64,000 bases of DNA from Rattus norvegicus (lineage: Eukaryota; Chordata; Mammalia; Rodentia; Muridae): positions 67,122,439-67,186,438 of the forward strand of contig NC_086034.1 of NCBI RefSeq assembly GCF_036323735.1. Reading direction: 5' to 3'. Every line of letters starts with the position of its first letter. Positions within the stretch are counted from its first letter, which is position 1. Positions 11,829 through 23,524 of this stretch are shown here, one piece after another. The notes beneath the pieces are model-generated. The model ran no database searches. It worked only from the letters and a program-made list of their open reading frames with translations, and was not told the origin of the DNA. A program made the position numbers and the translations under genes.

Positions 11829-14408
11829 ATGGAAAGAAAACAAACCCTAATGGAAAGAGGGAAGGAGATCTGGAGCTCACGAATTTCAACATCTCCTGCC
11901 CCAGTAAAGGGGCCAAAGCAAAACACAGAACAGAAGTGGCATTGGCTTCTGCACTCAAACAGGTGACTGCTCTAACAGATGTTCTACCAGCTTCTGTCAA
12001 AAAGTCCCTTTAGCAATTTTGGTAGAGCAATGCTTTGAAATCTTTTTCTTTGTCAATTAAAATTTCCTAAACATTTTTGTTATAAAACATTCTAAAAAAT
12101 AACATAAAATAGAAAGTCTTGTATAAAGAAGAGATTCACACCTCTGAACTTTTTTATCCATGTCAATTTTTTTCATTTTTCTTTCTAAATCTACACTCCT
12201 TCCCCCATCTTTATTATTTTGAAACAAACCTTATACATTAGACTTCATTTCCCTAACAGTTCATGCAATAAAGCTCATCGATAAAAGGCAAGAACTCTTT
12301 AAAAATATCTACAACAAAACAAACCGTACCTCTGCTGAGTCTGACCTCAGCTTCTGTCTTGAATTGGAATCTCTTCAGTATCAGACAAGCTTGAGATGTC
12401 CCCAGTGTGCCAGTGACTGTGCCTACTATAGTCTCTTCCCGTCAGACTCAAATCAATGGGCCATTCTAACTAGTTTCAAACACTGCTCTTAAGACTTGTG
12501 TGCTCGATGGAATATTCCTGTACCTTTTTCTGGCCTTTTATTTGTTGAAGAAATGGGGTCATTTGAACCTTTAAATATTTTGATGTTTTAGATATTGCTA
12601 TTGGTGTCACTGTAGTTTTTTTTTTTTTTGGGTAGCTCTTTAGCCCTTGAGTGTTTCTGTAAACTGATAGCTAATTATAGATTCTGGTTCACAAGAATAC
12701 TCCCTAAGTCTAGTCAAATGCTTTTTTCAGGAGGGTGATCTAATGGCCTCTCTTTCCTGACGCTAAATTTGGCCAGTGGGTTCAGGTGTCATAAGCCTGA
12801 CAAAGCCCTTATTACATACTTTTTCTACCCCTTCACTTAATGATTTAGACTAATGATCAGTGAGTCGATTCTTTATTTCAGTTTAGGGTTTGAAAAGTTA
12901 TGATATTCTACTACAACCTCATGATTTATTGAATGAGATGGCATTATCTAGGTTGTATTTGAAGAGAAATCACATCAGTAATAAAAAGGAAAAATGTTAC
13001 CACATGAACTGGTCTTGATAATCATTGAGAGAGATGAGGAGGGGAGCAGGTATACCCTTCCTTATCTGGTAGGAATAGAAAAAAGAACTTGGCATCGAAA
13101 TGTTGCTGCTACAACAGCATCAGAGAGGATGGATGCTGTCGGAGGAAATGTGTTCTTACTGTGCCTCTTTTCGTTCACTCCTGTTGTATTTTCCATTGAT
13201 TTCAGGAGTATGATTTCTTAGGGCTTCACAACAATTTCTGTGAATTCCCTCTGTGACTGTCCTCAGGAGCTAATATCTCTCACCATCTGGATATGGAAAA
13301 ACGCTCTTCAACACATAACCACAATTGCTACTCCGTGGTTTTTCCTGTCTGAGCTGTAAACATGGTTGTTTTGGAAGGGTTTGGGGCTGGATGCTTTATT
13401 TAACTTTTTTTCAGTTGAGGGTCCATGGTGCTGACTCAGTTAATTTGGAATTCAGAAGGTTGTCTCTGAAGACCTTTTAGACACATAAATGAAGGCCTTT
13501 CGTTCCATTCCGTTGGGCCTACTTAACCTCTAGAAGGTTCTTTTCCCTCTAGTGTTCCTCCATTTCTGAGCTGTCACTCCCAAGTCTGGCCTCCTTGGAT
13601 AAACTGTGCATACAGTATTTAGTTCTGTGAGTCTTTGACCATAAATCACTTCCCAGTTTCATAAGCATGCATGTCCATGTGGAGATTGAGTGTGCCCTGG
13701 TCTAAGGTTACTTCATGTTGGCTAAAACCAGAGGTTTCATGCTGTGCCTTGCTCAGGGAGATGCCATTTTACAGGGAGCATTTGACTGCATTTGGGGGTT
13801 ACAGACATAGAGCCTGATGGCTTTGTACCTGGTTTGTGCACTATCTATCTGTCTGTCCTGCCCACCCACAGGGCACAGACTGATATATATTTTATTCTTA
13901 AATTGGAAAACATTGTGGCTCTAACCATGTATCAAAATAAACTGGAAGCATGTGAAAACCATATGGAAACCAGACCTGAGATCTAATCAGACAAAGAAGC
14001 CTGAGGAAAAGGGTACCACATTCTTACCTGGACCCCAGGAAGAAAAAGGACACCTAATACTGTGATGACAATGACCCCATCAGCTTCTTATCTGATGACT
14101 CAATGTGGTCATCAAAGAGCCGAAAGGCAGATAACTCCCAGCTATCTAGTCCACATGCTGACATGGGTAACTTGAATCACCCTGTCCATCAGACCACCTT
14201 TATGCCTGTTTGTCTGTCTGGACCCAGTGATACTCAGGTTGCATTTCTAACCTGTGGCTTGGAATCTCCAAGGATTCTCCAAAAAGGTTCTTTACCTAAC
14301 AAGTCCACCTCCCACAGAGACTGCATTGTAGTCAGCTATTGTTCCTGATTAGTCCCCTTTCAACTCCTCAAACTCTGCTGCAGCTTCTTTATCTCCTTTG
14401 TACCCCCT
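11829..14408. other. No recognisable feature
   Basis: Single-copy-looking DNA. A T-run lies at 12617-12631. Several 60-80-codon frames (11779-12013 on both strands, 12994-13221, 13792-13986, 14103-14348) have no recognisable protein content. Confidence 0.45.
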
Positions 14409-14417
14409 TCCCCCCCC

Positions 14418-14455
<38 letters not shown>
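14409..14455. repeat. C-run, (TC)n, (AC)n compound microsatellite
   Basis: A homopolymer C tract runs into TC repeats and then AC repeats. It is all-pyrimidine on the left half and alternating on the right. Confidence 0.95.
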
Positions 14456-14458
<3 letters not shown>

Positions 14459-16119
14459 TGACAGAGACAGAGACCCAGAGCAGACAAATAAAAAGGTACA
14501 TTGTGTTGTTCTAAGAGTAGATGTTAGTTGAGATTGGAATAAAATAACCTGTGTTTGTTTGTGATCAGGTATCAAGAGGAATCAGCATTAGCTGGCAGCT
14601 AGCAGCTGACAAAACTGACCGTTCTTGGGATTTTATTGTATGTCAATAAATTTTCACATCGTGGAAAGAAACAAATATATCTGTCTGTGCTTCTGATCTA
14701 TCACCCACACAAATATTCTTGTTCTTCTAATTTCCCTGGTTTACACCTTTCTGCCACCCTGTGTCCAGCCTTCCATTCAAAACTCCAGAGCCATCTTATC
14801 AAAGACACGTTAAAATAAAATATTCCTGATATTGGGATGTAAAGTGAGTGAGTAAATAAATAAACAAATAAGAAAGAAAAAAAGAAAATATTCCCCATTT
14901 GCTCTATTTGGTTCCCCATTCTTGAGCCTGTGTTGCACTGCCGGTCAATGCAATAATGTCTTAATGTTTGTTGATAACTTTTTAATACTGGCAAAGACAT
15001 AGACCCTAAGATCCCAACTTTCAAAAGTGAGAAAATACATTACTTCTGTGTTATTATTTTATTGTTGTGTGGCTGAGCCATTAAACTCAGAGGAATGCTT
15101 TTCTAGTTATTATGAAATAAAGAATAATACATCTCTTCTATCTGCATTTTATAGAAACACACAAAAGGAACTAGGTACATGAAATAGGAGACTTTCTTGA
15201 AAAGTAAAAGAATCCTGTTTTACCAGTGAACACAACTTCTAAGCACATGAGGTGAAGTAGTCACTTATCTCCATGCACAGTGGATGGGGGTAACGGCTTA
15301 GTATAGTTAGACCTTTTGAGTCTTCCCACCAAGAATGGAGGCTACTGAAAAAGAAGACGCCAGCAGACGCTTGATGACTCTTCAAACTGCAAAGAACCAA
15401 GTGGCGCATCATAGCAGCAATCTTTTGGATAAGCTTTACAACACGACGACTACCCTTTACTAAGTTTACACACAAACAAACATAGAGTGAGCTGAATTCC
15501 TTTTATCCCTGGCTCTGTAAAAGAAACTAGCCCACTCCTAGCAATTTCCGTGGAAAACCCATACACCATTAAGTGAAGAGCTGGCCCCACCCTGCTTGGA
15601 CTGGACAAACCATTTCTGCATAATAAACAAGTTATAGAATGAATCAGGTCTTCCCCCCCCCCCCCCATCTTGGACTTAAGGAGATCATCACAGAGAGAAC
15701 GATAGCTTCTTTGGGAAGCTAAAGAAACAGATGCATTCTGGGAATTAGGACAATGTGGAACTACTCAGTTCTGCTCGTTCTAAAAGTTATGTGAGAGTTA
15801 TTAAATTAGATCTCAGACTTCCCCTGATAGTGTATTATATAGAAGTCTCAATTTAGCTCAGCCCTCTAGACATGAAGGGTGACCCAATTAAGGAACAGCA
15901 GCCATTCGGTTGGAGATTCCTTTTTTTCTGCTTGGTGTCTGTTAGTGGATTTCAAACACAAAGAAAGGGTACTTTCCCCAAATTTGTGCCTAGTAGCTCA
16001 GTTTTTCCAACAGAATCTAATATCAAAATGGGGTCATATCCAGTAAGAGTAACTCCAAGCAAGTCACAATAAATGATATGTAACCTACTCTCAGTTTTAA
16101 ATCCATATTTAAAACCCAG
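14456..16119. other. Mostly no recognisable feature; 14-C homopolymer at 15653-15666
   Basis: Contains an A-rich stretch at 14845-14890 and a homopolymer of 14 C. Frames of about 60-107 codons exist on both strands but none resembles a known protein. Confidence 0.45.
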
Positions 16120-16364
16120 TGAATTCCGGAGCCAGGTGTAGAGGTACACATTTTTAAGCCCAGCACTTGGGAGGTTGAAGCGGATGGATCTCTGTGGGTT
16201 TGAGACCAGCCTGGTCTACACAGGAAATTTCAGGACAGCCAGAACTATTATAGTGAAAATTCTGTCCAAACACAAAAACAAAAACAAACCCAAAAACAAA
16301 CGAGACAAAACAAAGGAAGAAAAACAACAGCAACAAAAACTAATAAAACCCTACTGAATTCTGG
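16120..16364 (+). mobile_element. B1 SINE with near-perfect target-site duplication
   Basis: B1 body starts at 16131 (GCCAGGTGTAGAGGTACACA) and continues with AAGCCCAGCACTTGGGAGG and GAGACCAGCCTGGTCTACA. A long A-rich (CAAAAA)n tail follows to about 16350. Flanking repeats TGAATTCCGG (16120-16129) and TGAATTCTGG (16355-16364) differ at one base. 7SL-derived SINE moved by L1. Confidence 0.93.
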
Positions 16365-16499
16365 CTAAAATGAGCACTTCAGACACTTACAGAGTGTATG
16401 CAGAAGAGGGGTTACAGTGTTAAGAACAAATTATAAACACCTAGTGCTAGGTTCAATTTATTGCTGGGAATTGGGAAGGTAGGATTTACTAGCAAGCTT

Positions 16500-16800
16500 T
16501 CAGCTACTGTAACAAATATGTAAGATTCATCGACTTACAGAAGCAAAGCTCTATCTGTTCGTAGCCTTAGGATATTTAGTCCATGTGTTTGCTCCTATTG
16601 CTTTCAGGTCTGGGTGCGGCAGACCATCATGGTGAAAGCATGGGGTAAAGCATCACTACATAGTGATGGAGAAGCAAAGAGAAAGAGGAAGAGGAAAATA
16701 CCAATGTCCCATCACCCCCTTTAGATGTACGTCCCCAGTGACCTAACTTCTTCTCTTTTACATGTAAGGTTTTGAGTAAGATCTATCCAAATAATAGTAC
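16500..16800 (-). mobile_element. Probable MaLR-type LTR relic
   Basis: A decayed antisense LTR-like block. GCTACTGTAACAAATATG, then ACTTACAGAAGCAAAGCTC, TGGTGAAAGCATGGGG, CCCCAGTGACCTAACTTC and GAGTAAGATCTATCCAAATA follow the order of phrases in MaLR LTRs (for example CCCCAATGACCTAACTTC). The strand follows from comparison with 57842-58187. Confidence 0.55.
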
Positions 16801-16896
16801 AGGGGAGAGAGGAGGGTAGGGAAGGGGGGGACAGAGACAGACAGACAGAGAAACAGAGACATAGAGACATACACATAATGAGACAGAGAATAGAAG
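16800..16896. repeat. Purine-rich tract, (GGGA)n then (CAGA)n
   Basis: G/A-only run (GGGAGAGAGGAGGGTAGG) followed by ACAGAGAC/AGAC units. Low complexity, with potential triplex or G-quadruplex character in the left part. Confidence 0.85.
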
Positions 16897-18316
16897 ACTA
16901 TGATGTATCAGGGTCATCCCCCCCCCATTGATTATTATGCACGTCATTAAAATCCCCTGTCCAGTGGTAGAGATAGGTCTTGCTCTGCCATTGGAAACCC
17001 ATACTGAATGAGGCCATAAATGCCATCGGTGGACAGGAAACCTCTACTATCTCTTCTTTTTTTTATCCTAAAATAATTCGATCACCACTTTATGATTCTT
17101 GATCTCATTTAATCTGTCCATTTTATATAAAGTCTTAGAAGGCTGACCCTGAAGCTCCCACAATTCTTTCCTCATCCCTAAAAGCCTAAATCAATTGAAA
17201 AACAGAAGGGTCAGACTAGGACTTAGGATGATTGGTGGGATATGCATCATGGAACCCTAAACAAGGGTTGGGTCAGTAACCCAAGCACAAATACACGTGG
17301 AAAATGAAGTCCATGTTGGAGACAGGCCACCAGCATTTATTTTGACCTTCTTAATAAAAGATGTCAAGAATACAGTCTGTCTACAGCAGCTTCCTGTTAA
17401 AAAGATTCCCCAGAGTCTGAGAATGCCAGAAATAAAGCAGACTGGTGAGTTATCAGTAATGAATCACAGAATTAGCTAAATTCATCTAATTTGTTAAAAT
17501 TCACAGCTAGAAGTTTAATTTACACATCAAGTGCTACAGCAGTTTGTCCTTGCAGGGTATGTAAAACGGTGTGATTTCTTCACCACAATACTTTTAATAA
17601 CATTGGTGGGAACAGAAGCCCTGTAACTCGTTACCCAGCATCTATCCCAGGCTCAATATTTTTACAAAGTAGCAAAGGATTCAAACAATACAACTTGGAA
17701 AACTGGTAAGAGCTTCATCCACTCTGGGCGGTTGTCTCAGGCAATGGTGCATCAGAATGTGGATATGCACCAGACTGCCAGCTAGTGAACTTACCACGTC
17801 AGGACCCAAGAAACTTAGGGAATAAACTGGCAAATATTCAACGTACAACCCTTAAAAGCAAGTCATTTTTTGTTTTGAAAATATGCTTAATCTGCCCTTG
17901 TCCATAATTACTATGAAGACACGAAAATACACAGCATTGTTTTTTAAAAAAATCAGTATTTAAAGAAAAATCAAGGTGAGTTTCTGAGAGAGATTATTTT
18001 TATAATTAAAAAAAACCCAAATTGTAATTATATTCATTCTCTATCATGAGCTGGTTTGAATAACTCTAAAACTTGTTTGGATGAAATCCTTAAGGTTTTC
18101 TCCCCTTCACAAAGTTTTATAAAATAAAGTGTTAAGGATTTGATGAAAATAGTCACAGGATTGTAACAAATGTGTGATTTTTGAGTATGTGTCATCACTT
18201 ATATTCTGTATTCGTAGTGGGTATTATTAGATTAAGTTCGTGTTTTGAGTTTATCAACTTATATGTATATGCACAAATAGCCAGTTTGCTATCACAGAAA
18301 AAGTGTATTTTTGATA
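16897..18316. other. No recognisable feature
   Basis: Single-copy-looking DNA with a 10-C run near 16917. No open frame exceeds 60 codons with any recognisable content. Confidence 0.45.
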
Positions 18317-18640
18317 TGTATTAGTTACATTTTCTTTACAGAGACCAAACCTATTAAAAAAATAAGAAATAAAGTTTACCTTGGCTCCTGGTTTCAAAGA
18401 GTTCAGTCTTCAATTTCATGAGCAGAACTTTGTGCCTGGAGCGTTCTATGGTAAAGGGCATGACATTACCCCATGGTAGATAGAAGCAGAGAACTAGGAA
18501 CAAGATACTTCAAAGACCTGCCATTCTAGTGACTTACTTTCTCTATGCAGGTCCTATCTGCTAAGGATTCCAGAACCTTTCATAAGAGGGTCACCATCTT
18601 GGAATGAAACATGTACTACACGAGCCTCTTCACTCTCTCC
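18317..18640 (-). mobile_element. Probable MaLR-type LTR relic
   Basis: Opens TGTATTAGTTACATTTTC, then has AAAGTTTACCTTGGCTCC, TGGTTTCAAAGAGTTCAG and GCATGACATTACCCCATGG, the order expected of an antisense rodent MaLR LTR with many substitutions. The right edge is unclear. Confidence 0.5.
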
Positions 18641-20119
18641 CTCTTCATGTGTTGTATGTCACCTACATAAGAGTCCCCATACACCACTTTTAAGACCTAG
18701 ATGCTTCCTGGGCTTACATTTAGAACCAATTGAACAGCATGGAGTTTTCCATCACAAACTTGTTAGATGATGTGTAAAAGTCAAAGACTTGTCGGAGAAG
18801 ATTATGATGTACAGAGCATGCATGCCATCTTGGCCACCAAGTGTATGAAAACTCATTGACAAGCACAGTCCTGACTTCAGCAAAACCATGACCCTGGTCG
18901 TCTTATATGTGACCACCTTGTTAAGGTGTTCTCACTTCTAGTAAAAGATCTCAATGCGATTAATTTTTAAACATTTTCTGAAGTAAGATATAGTCAAATG
19001 TTACTTATATCTGGTCCACCAGCTAGATACTGAAACAGCCTTCAGTGCCAATATCAGTGGTTAATTTAAAGAATGTATTGCACACCTGTTCTCTTTTTTA
19101 TGTATGAATGGAACATCTAAAATTTTTAGCTTATCCATGATTCTTTAAAATTACTCGTTTCACCATGGGAAATTAATTTTGGGAGCTAATTATGCTGGTT
19201 GCGCACAGCTCCTTAACCAAAGAACCCCTCTCGTGATATTAATTGTTATATTGTTAAAAGCTTTGCTTATGCATCCATAAAGGCTAAAGCAGTTGGTCCT
19301 ATAGAAAGGGAAAGTGGAATAATAGTTAATAATGCTGGGGCCCAGGGGTATCAGTGAACTTGGTCAAAGTTTACTAAGCCATTGTTGAGGGAACTTCTGG
19401 TATTCTGAAAGTAAGGTAGATATAGATATTACTTATGCAAATTTCAACATGCTAGGAGAAAGAATTCTGAGAATTTCCACTAGACAAGATAAGCATTTGA
19501 GAAGACAGACATTCTTACCTTGAATTGAACATTGCATGTAAAATGAATACGTATATTGAAATGCCACTATCTTTCCAGTGGTGACAGAAGTTTGAGGGCC
19601 GCATTAAAATAATTCTTCTGCTGTTTAGCAATGACCAGTGTCATTTCAGGAGCCTTTGGTTGCCTGCTATCACCATAGTGTGGATAAGATTAATACTGTA
19701 CCTTGCTATGGTTCTGAATAGGATTAAATATTTTATAATAAATATAAAAATATCATAAACGTGACAAAAATGTGATGGAAACTGATAGACTAAAAAACAC
19801 ATGGAAGAGACTTCTCTATGGATATAAAAATTACGACTATTTCTAAACACCATTTTCCAAATGCCAAAGTTGTCTGTGTAACGATATCAATTGTCAATAG
19901 AAAGTTGACCCTTTCTTTAGAAAAAACAAGACTAAGCCAAACTCATGCCATTGTAACAAGTGTCAAAGCCCCAGTCTAGAAGTGAAATGCATTTGACTCT
20001 AGAAATGAGCCATCTCTCCAGCTCTATTTTTCCTTTTAAATTCCCCAATCTTCCTCTCTTTCCCTTCCCTTCTCTATATTATTAGGAATCTCCATTTTGG
20101 TTTTATGGTGTCTTTTTTT
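18641..20119. other. No recognisable feature
   Basis: AT-rich DNA with no nameable repeat. Includes CATGCATGCCATC near 18820 and short chance frames only. Confidence 0.45.
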
Positions 20120-20680
20120 TCCCCCTCCAAGAAGCACATGAGAAATGTCATTATCTTTCATTATTAGAGAAGTGCAAATCAAAACTTCATTGAGATTTCA
20201 GTTCACCCCAATCAGGGTGGTTGCTATCAACAAATCATCGCAAAGGCTGGAGAAGATGTGGGAGGCAAAGGGCCCTCATGTACTGCTGCAGGGGATTGTA
20301 AATTAGTCCAGACACTATGAAAATCGTCATGGAGGAATCTCAAAAATAAAACATAAAAATAGAAATAGAATTACCATGTGGAGCACACATAGCATTCCAG
20401 AATATACACAAAAACCAACCAGTCAATATACCATAGAGATACCCTCCACATCATGCTTATTACAGCAGCCAAATTATGGAGTTAGCCTAGGTACCTATTG
20501 ACATTGGATAAAGAAAACATGATATATATGCACAATGGAGTTTTACTGGTCTGTTAAAAAATTGAATTATGTGGTCTGCCAAAACTAGATGGAACTGGAG
20601 ATCATGTTACGTGAAATAGATCACCCCCATAAAGACAGCCATGACATGTTTTCTGTCAAAGGCAGAAGCGAAGGGTCCTG
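20120..20680 (+). mobile_element. Ancient L1 ORF2 C-terminal fragment (sense strand)
   Basis: Unlike the other L1 pieces this one is on the plus strand. It retains AAATCAAAACTTCATTGAGA, CACCCCAATCAGGGTGG, GGCTGGAGAAGATGTGG, AGACACTATGAAAATCGTC, ACAATGGAGTTTTACTGG and AACTAGATGGAACTGGAGATC. These correspond in order to the zinc-knuckle and C-terminal coding region of mammalian L1 ORF2. Heavily decayed, with no long frame. Confidence 0.85.
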
Positions 20681-21179
20681 GGTAGTGTTTTGTCAACACA
20701 AGCTAGAGCTATCTTGGATGAGAACTGCCTTCATCAGGTTAGCCTCGAGTCTCTGGAAGTGGTTCTTTTTTTTTTTTTTTTATTGTTGGTTGATGGGGGA
20801 GGGCCCTGCTCTGTGAGTGGTACTGACCCAGCAATACTAACCCTAAGAAGGACAATAGAGAGGAAAAAAATAACCAAACAATAGTTATCTTTAGAGTTCC
20901 TTCTAGTTCTTAAAAGACTATATTTGGATTACAGTTATACTAATTGTATAGTATGTGGCTCATAAAGCAAGGAATGTGTATATTTCGGTGAAATTTGGAA
21001 AGAAACCATTGGTTTCTTTGTGCCTTGCCAGTATTAGGTAGCAATCTGTAGGCTCGCCGTGATGCTGGTTCTTCAACCCTCTTTGATAGTCTTAAAAGTG
21101 GTCAGTTTCTCTGAAGCAAGGAATATAGCTGTGAACATAGTCATGTTCATTCTCTCTCTCTCTCTCTGGTTTGGACCCT
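20681..21179. other. No recognisable feature
   Basis: Contains a T-homopolymer at about 20766-20780 and a short CT run at 21149-21168. Otherwise unassigned. Confidence 0.4.
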
Positions 21180-21720
21180 TTAAAAAATTTGCTTATTTAT
21201 TCACTTTATATCCCAACATCAGCTTCCCTTCTCCTCCCTACCCCCTCATGAATAATCTCCACCCTCCCTCCCCTTCTCCTTTGAGAAGGGGTTGCCCTCT
21301 CTAAGTATTACCCTCCCATCCCACCCCCACCACTGGCACATCAGGTTGCTGCAGGGCTAGGCAAATCCTCTCCCACAGAGGCCAGACAAGGCAGTCCAGT
21401 TGGAGGAACAGATTTAGGGAGAGCCCCCACTCCTGTTATTGGGGACCAACCTGCTCATTTGCTATTTATTTTCAGGGGTCTAGGTCCAATCTGTGCTCAT
21501 TCTTTCTTTGGTAATTAAGTCTCTGTGAGTCCCCAAGGGTTCCAGGTTAGTTGACTCAGTTGGTCTTCCTGTGGAGTCCCTGTCCTGTCCAGGTCCTTCA
21601 AATCTTTCTCCCAGCTCTTCCATAAGACTCTTTGAGCTCCATCTAATATTTGGCTGTGGATCTCTACATCTTCCTTCCATTGGCTGCTGAGTGGGGCCTC
21701 TTAGAGGACAGTTATGCTAC
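21180..21720 (-). mobile_element. L1 3' UTR fragment (Lx-like)
   Basis: Antisense L1 tail. CACTTTATATCCCAACATCA is followed by the C-rich block (CCCTACCCCCTCATG...CCCTCCCTCCCCTTC). Then come GGTTGCTGCAGGGCTAGGC, AGGCCAGACAAGGCAGTCC, GGGGTCTAGGTCCAATC and TAGTTGACTCAGTTGGTC. Same general type as other old rodent L1 3' UTRs in the window. Non-coding. Confidence 0.85.
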
Positions 21721-22729
21721 GTTCCTGTCTCTGCGAGGACTCTTTGAAAGTGTCTAAGTCCTCTGGAATATTAGAGATAGAGACCATATTTTGACTACTG
21801 AAATAGTTTCATTAGAATATTCTTTGTGTTTTTTTCACATGCTGTGTTCATTTAAGTGCAAGTCCCTAATAGTTATTCTGTTGGCATGCAGATTCTACAG
21901 ACTTAGCATTAAATTTCTTCAAGTGGAGTTTCCTGTGCAGACAAAGCACTGTACATGGCAAGCTCTGACACTAGGGACACTTCCGATTAAACTCACTTCA
22001 AAATGCTTACGGGAGTCACATCGCTTAGCCCTTTGTTTCTGTGAGAGCGGTGGCCTTTACAAAGTAAGGTGAAGATATTCAAAGCAATTTTCTAAAATAT
22101 TTCAGTTGATTTCTCAAACTGATATGCTGCCTCATGCTGACATCTAAATCAAGTGAGACTGTACCCTTCGGGGTGCAAATTGAAGGGCTGGCACCAGGCT
22201 AACACAGAGAGACTGTGGAGAATCGATACAGACCATTTAAGAGTCACAACTATGTTTCATTTTTGACACATGAGTTTACACTTATTGAGTGGGAGAGCTT
22301 TTTTCTCTACAGCAGCGATAGACTCATTAGAAAGTGTCAGTTGGGATTATAATGTATGCTAAATAAATATGGCCTGTGCTGAGACAGCCTCATTAACTGG
22401 TTAGTAAAGTGTCTGAATTTGGAAGCAGCTTTGCAGTCTTGGGTACAGTAAGATTTGAAGACACCTTCTCTCTCTAATAGACTTGTCACAGGGTTCAAAA
22501 TACAATAGTAGAAAAGGATGCTTGGGTTAGAAAACCCTTTTTACCTGAGGTGTCTAAAAAATGATATGCCATCTGACATATGTAAGAAGACAGTTTGCTT
22601 ACTTTAAAAATTTTTTTATGTAGTAGTTAAAAAGAAATGCTAAAAAGTAAAACAATTGGACATCTGGCCATTCTTTGTCAGATTAACAAACACACATGTG
22701 GGCTGTTTGAAGAAGCACGCGTCCGTTCT
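21721..22729. other. No recognisable feature
   Basis: Single-copy-looking, AT-rich. A 93-codon frame at 21791-22072 has no recognisable domain. Confidence 0.45.
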
Positions 22730-22905
22730 CGCAGTGTGATTTTTCCAAACACAAAAGCTTTACAACAGAGTTTAAGGGAATCAGGTTCACGTCGCCCTTC
22801 AGGACAGAACGACAGAGGAACCAAAGACGCTAGAGACAGCACTGATAGGAACGTCCTTCTGGGGATACTCTCGAGATCCCCAGGTCTCTCGTTCCGCCTC
22901 ATCTT
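22730..22905. promoter_or_regulatory. CpG cluster in a CpG-poor background (function unknown)
   Basis: About a dozen CpG dinucleotides fall within 175 bp (for example GCACGCGTCCGTTCTCGC, TCACGTCGCCC, AACGTCC, CTCGTTCCGCC), whereas surrounding kilobases have very few. No repeat family is recognised here. A 135-codon plus-strand frame (22637-23044) and a 74-codon minus-strand frame overlap it, but neither resembles a known protein. It could be a small CpG-rich regulatory element, an exon, or a less-methylated old sequence. The annotation is descriptive only. Confidence 0.3.
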
Positions 22906-23097
22906 GAGGCTTTACTCCTGGCCCTTGTTTTTCTGCCCTGCACCTTTATGGGTGCAGAGGACTTCAGTCAGTGGGGAAGCCATGAGCTTCCCCACCCGAG
23001 CCGTGCTCATTGTTCCAAGTTTCCACAGACACGTTGACAGCTGACTAAGCTTTGTTGTCACTTGCTTCCTGGGTCTGGTGAAAAGCCTATCTTAAGG

Positions 23098-23325
23098 ACA
23101 GGTTGTCATTGCTGTGGGTCTCGTGTAGCCCAGGTTGGCCTAAAACACTATACTGTAGTTGAGGACGACTTTGAATTCCTGACCTTCCTATCTCCACCTC
23201 CCAAGTTCTAAAAATACAGACATACTATACCACCTCACTCAATTTTAGATTTTATATGGTGCTGGGGTTTCTCATAGGTTAGGTGAACATTCTATCAAGT
23301 AAGCCTCAGTTCCAGGCTCTAGCAA
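23098..23325 (-). mobile_element. B4 SINE (B1 plus ID fusion)
   Basis: Antisense. A B1-like half (GGTCTCGTGTAGCCCAGG, TTGAATTCCTGACCTTCC, CTCCACCTCCCAAGTTC) is followed by an ID-like half (TGGTGCTGGGGTTTCTCATA, then the remains of the tRNA-like head ending near AGTTCCAGGCTCT). That B1-plus-ID order is diagnostic of B4. Confidence 0.82.
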
Positions 23326-23339
23326 TTGAAAAAAAAGTT

Positions 23340-23524
23340 TTAGCTTTCTTTTCCTCTATTTCTATGAATGTTTTGCCTGCTTGCACTTACGAGTGCAGTG
23401 TGCATCCCCACTGTATCCCCTGGGGTTAGGGAAGGTTGTAAGCCATGTAGGTGCTAGGAATTGAACCCAGGCCCTTTGCAAGAGCCAGGAGTGCTCTTAA
23501 CCACTGAGCCATCTCTCCAACCAC
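23340..23524 (-). mobile_element. B3 (B2-related) SINE
   Basis: Antisense. ATGTTTTGCCTGCTTGCAC, then CATGTAGGTGCTAGGAATTG, AACCCAGGCCC, and the tRNA-Lys-like head TGCTCTTAACCACTGAGCC ending ATCTCTCCAACC. The extra GCCTGCTTGCAC / GTGTGCATCC part fits B3 rather than B2. Confidence 0.88.

Noticed and set aside
22637..23044. 135-codon plus-strand frame across the CpG cluster as a possible protein gene
   Set aside because: No recognisable domain, no clear codon bias, no promoter or splice structure, and an overlapping frame on the other strand. It is reported only as a CpG cluster.
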